Assembly: GCA_027036915.1 (NCBI GenBank) | Contig: JALWCD010000193.1 | Span: 1-7,230 of the forward strand | Direction: 5' to 3' | DNA length: 7,230 bases | From: Thermodesulfatator sp. | Lineage (GTDB): Bacteria; Desulfobacterota; Thermodesulfobacteria; Thermodesulfobacteriales; Thermodesulfobacteriaceae | Shown here: positions 6,315 to 7,230 of the stretch, one piece after another | Layout of the letters: each line of letters starts with the position of its first letter | Numbering within the stretch: position 1 is the stretch's first letter | The notes under the pieces: model-generated | What the model saw: the letters and a program-made list of their open reading frames with translations, nothing else | What the model was told of the DNA's origin: nothing | Databases searched by the model: none | Program-made: the position numbers and the translations under genes

Positions 6315-6995
6315 TCAATCCCTCCGGGTGGTCAAGCGGTGGGCGAGGCGGGCGTAAGGGTCGTCCGAGGCCGTCTCGCTCACCGTTCCCAGTTTGGTTC
6401 GGATAGGCGGGTCTTCCGTTAAACTCCGGTCCTTCCAGAGGGGATAAATTATCCCTGCCAGACGGTGGAGTATTATGCCCTCCAGGGAAAGCAGGATGAG
6501 GGCCAGGCTCAGTCCCAGGACCCGGGCGGGGCTATCGAAATAACCTGTAGCGGCCAGCATGGCGGTGGAGGCCGCCGGGGGGTGCAGCACGTGGAAGAAG
6601 ACCATGATGAGGGCTGAGAGGGCCATGGCCCCGCTGGCGAAGATGGTCTCCGTGAGATTGAATTGGGCAGCGTTCAGTTTTTCGGGAAAGAGCCAGAGGA
6701 GAAGGAGGTGGGCCGCAAGTCCGCAGAGGAGGGCGGAGAGGTGCCCCAGTATACAGTTGCGGGGCCAGGCCATGGCCCGGGCCGGGGAATAGAAAATGAG
6801 AAAGGCCGTGGGCCCAAGCACCGGGAAAATGAGGGGCCAGTTTAGGAAATAGGCCACGGCCCCCAGGGTGCTCAAACTCACGAAACTGGCCACGAGCACG
6901 TAAAGGGCGGTAATCCGGCGGGCTTCGCCCCGACTCACGAGATAAAAGAAACGCAGGCGGGAGAGCTTGGCCAGCTGCCAGAGTAAACCGGACAT
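6315..6995 (-). CDS. HPP-family integral membrane protein
   Basis: 226 residues from the ATG at 6993-6995. The HPP family is named after its His-Pro-Pro motif. Some plant and cyanobacterial members are reported in chloroplast or cell nitrite transport, but the bacterial function is mostly unknown, so no substrate is assigned. Visible features: about five hydrophobic segments at roughly residues 29-51, 54-70, 83-103, 114-134 and 158-184. Family motifs are VLGPTAFLIFYSP (59-71), WPRNCILGHL (77-86) and HVLHPPAASTAMLAA (135-149). A hydrophilic C-terminal tail of about 40 residues follows. The start is uncertain. An in-frame TTG at 7035-7037 would add 14 residues, but the AAGG before it leaves only 1 base of spacing; the ATG also lacks a good Shine-Dalgarno (AGGGG is 14 bases away). 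It is convergent with dnaK, 5 bases apart, and divergent from the HDOD gene. It is probably not part of the chaperone system. Confidence 0.85.
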   Translation of the reverse strand: MSGLLWQLAKLSRLRFFYLVSRGEARRITALYVLVASFVSLSTLGAVAYFLNWPLIFPVLGPTAFLIFYSPARAMAWPRNCILGHLSALLCGLAAHLLLLWLFPEKLNAAQFNLTETIFASGAMALSALIMVFFHVLHPPAASTAMLAATGYFDSPARVLGLSLALILLSLEGIILHRLAGIIYPLWKDRSLTEDPPIRTKLGTVSETASDDPYARLAHRLTTRRD

Positions 6996-7001
6996 CTTTT
7001 C

Positions 7002-7030
7002 TGGACGAACCCCTGACGATTTGATATATC
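7002..7030 (+). promoter_or_regulatory. Possible promoter of the HDOD gene
   Basis: TGGACG (7002-7007, 4 of 6 to the -35 consensus), a 17-base spacer, then TATATC (7025-7030, 4 of 6 to the -10). This gives a start near 7037 and a leader of about 25 bases before the TTG. The -10 is part of a perfect 8-base palindrome GATATATC (7023-7030). The match is weak and no stronger alternative is visible in the short divergent gap. Confidence 0.3.
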
Positions 7031-7061
7031 TTAACAAACCTTTTTGAGGGGACCAGGGACC

Positions 7062-7230
7062 TTGCTCAAGATTTTCAAAAAGCTCTCCCAGTATGCCACT
7101 CTACTTACCGGGGACTTCGAACGTATCTTTAAGGACTTCTCTCCCCCGCCCCTGCCTCAGATAGTGCTTCAGATCCTGGATCGCATCGCGCAGCCTGAGA
7201 CCACGCCGGCGGATCTGGCCCCTCTGATCC
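7062..7230 (+). CDS. Probable HDOD-domain protein, N-terminal fragment
   Basis: This is a partial gene: 56 codons plus one base before the window ends. It starts MLKIFKKLSQYATLLTGDFE and continues into PPPLPQIVLQILDRI and then PADLAPLI. The pattern 'LP.....IL..I..P..T..DLA.LI' is the opening of an HDOD domain, a degenerate HD-related module found in signalling and regulatory proteins that often have attached response-regulator, GGDEF or EAL domains. The TTG at 7062-7064 is preferred because GAGGGG (7046-7051) lies 10 bases upstream. A TTG at 7044 is in frame but has no Shine-Dalgarno, and an in-frame TAA at 7032-7034 closes the frame above it. The rest of the protein is not visible, so its partners and role are unknown. 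Confidence 0.6.
   Translation, partial: MLKIFKKLSQYATLLTGDFERIFKDFSPPPLPQIVLQILDRIAQPETTPADLAPLI

Noticed and set aside
4426..6318. Two long open frames antisense to dnaK (281 and 348 codons)
   Set aside because: They mirror the strongly biased GC-rich codons of dnaK, have low-complexity His/Leu/Gly-rich translations with no recognisable domain, and lack a ribosome site. Antisense frames opposite hsp70 genes are a known artefact of codon bias.

Overview
The window (7230 bases, GC-rich) looks like an ordinary chromosomal region of a Gram-negative bacterium. Support for this comes from an outer-envelope-type lipoprotein, an MsbA-like ABC exporter, HtpX, and an hrcA-grpE-dnaK heat-shock cluster. 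The Glu/Lys/Arg-rich proteins and frequent TTG/GTG starts would fit a thermophilic Thermodesulfobacteriota or deltaproteobacterium-like lineage. That placement is tentative and rests on general character only. I see no rRNA or tRNA gene, CRISPR array, insertion sequence or phage gene.

Layout. (1) Bases 1-2538, minus strand: a tightly packed operon read right to left, htpX -> M48 metallopeptidase lipoprotein -> MsbA-like ABC exporter. The last gene is cut by the left edge. The first two genes overlap by 4 bases (TTGA) and the third starts 1 base after the preceding stop. (2) Bases 2539-2660: a 122-base divergent intergenic region with one good sigma70-type promoter in each direction. Their -35 boxes lie only 3 bases apart. 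(3) Bases 2661-6309, plus strand: hrcA, grpE, dnaK. dnaJ does not follow. (4) Bases 6315 to about 6995 (or 7037), minus strand: an HPP-family integral membrane protein, tail-to-tail with dnaK with 5 bases between them. (5) Bases 7062-7230, plus strand: the first 56 codons of a probable HDOD-domain protein, cut by the right edge.

How the genes work together. The centre is a protein-quality-control locus. Cytoplasmic folding (GrpE/DnaK, with HrcA as the likely repressor) is encoded back to back with envelope quality control (HtpX in the inner membrane, and an M48 lipoprotein in the periplasm or outer membrane). The shared promoter region makes joint stress control plausible, but no CIRCE operator is visible. 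The hrcA promoter places the predicted transcription start on the hrcA ATG, so hrcA may be translated from a leaderless mRNA. Most of the window is conventional. The points most worth checking are this promoter region, the tandem M48 pair (one with a possible PDZ-like insert), and a nine-G coding tract in the ABC exporter.
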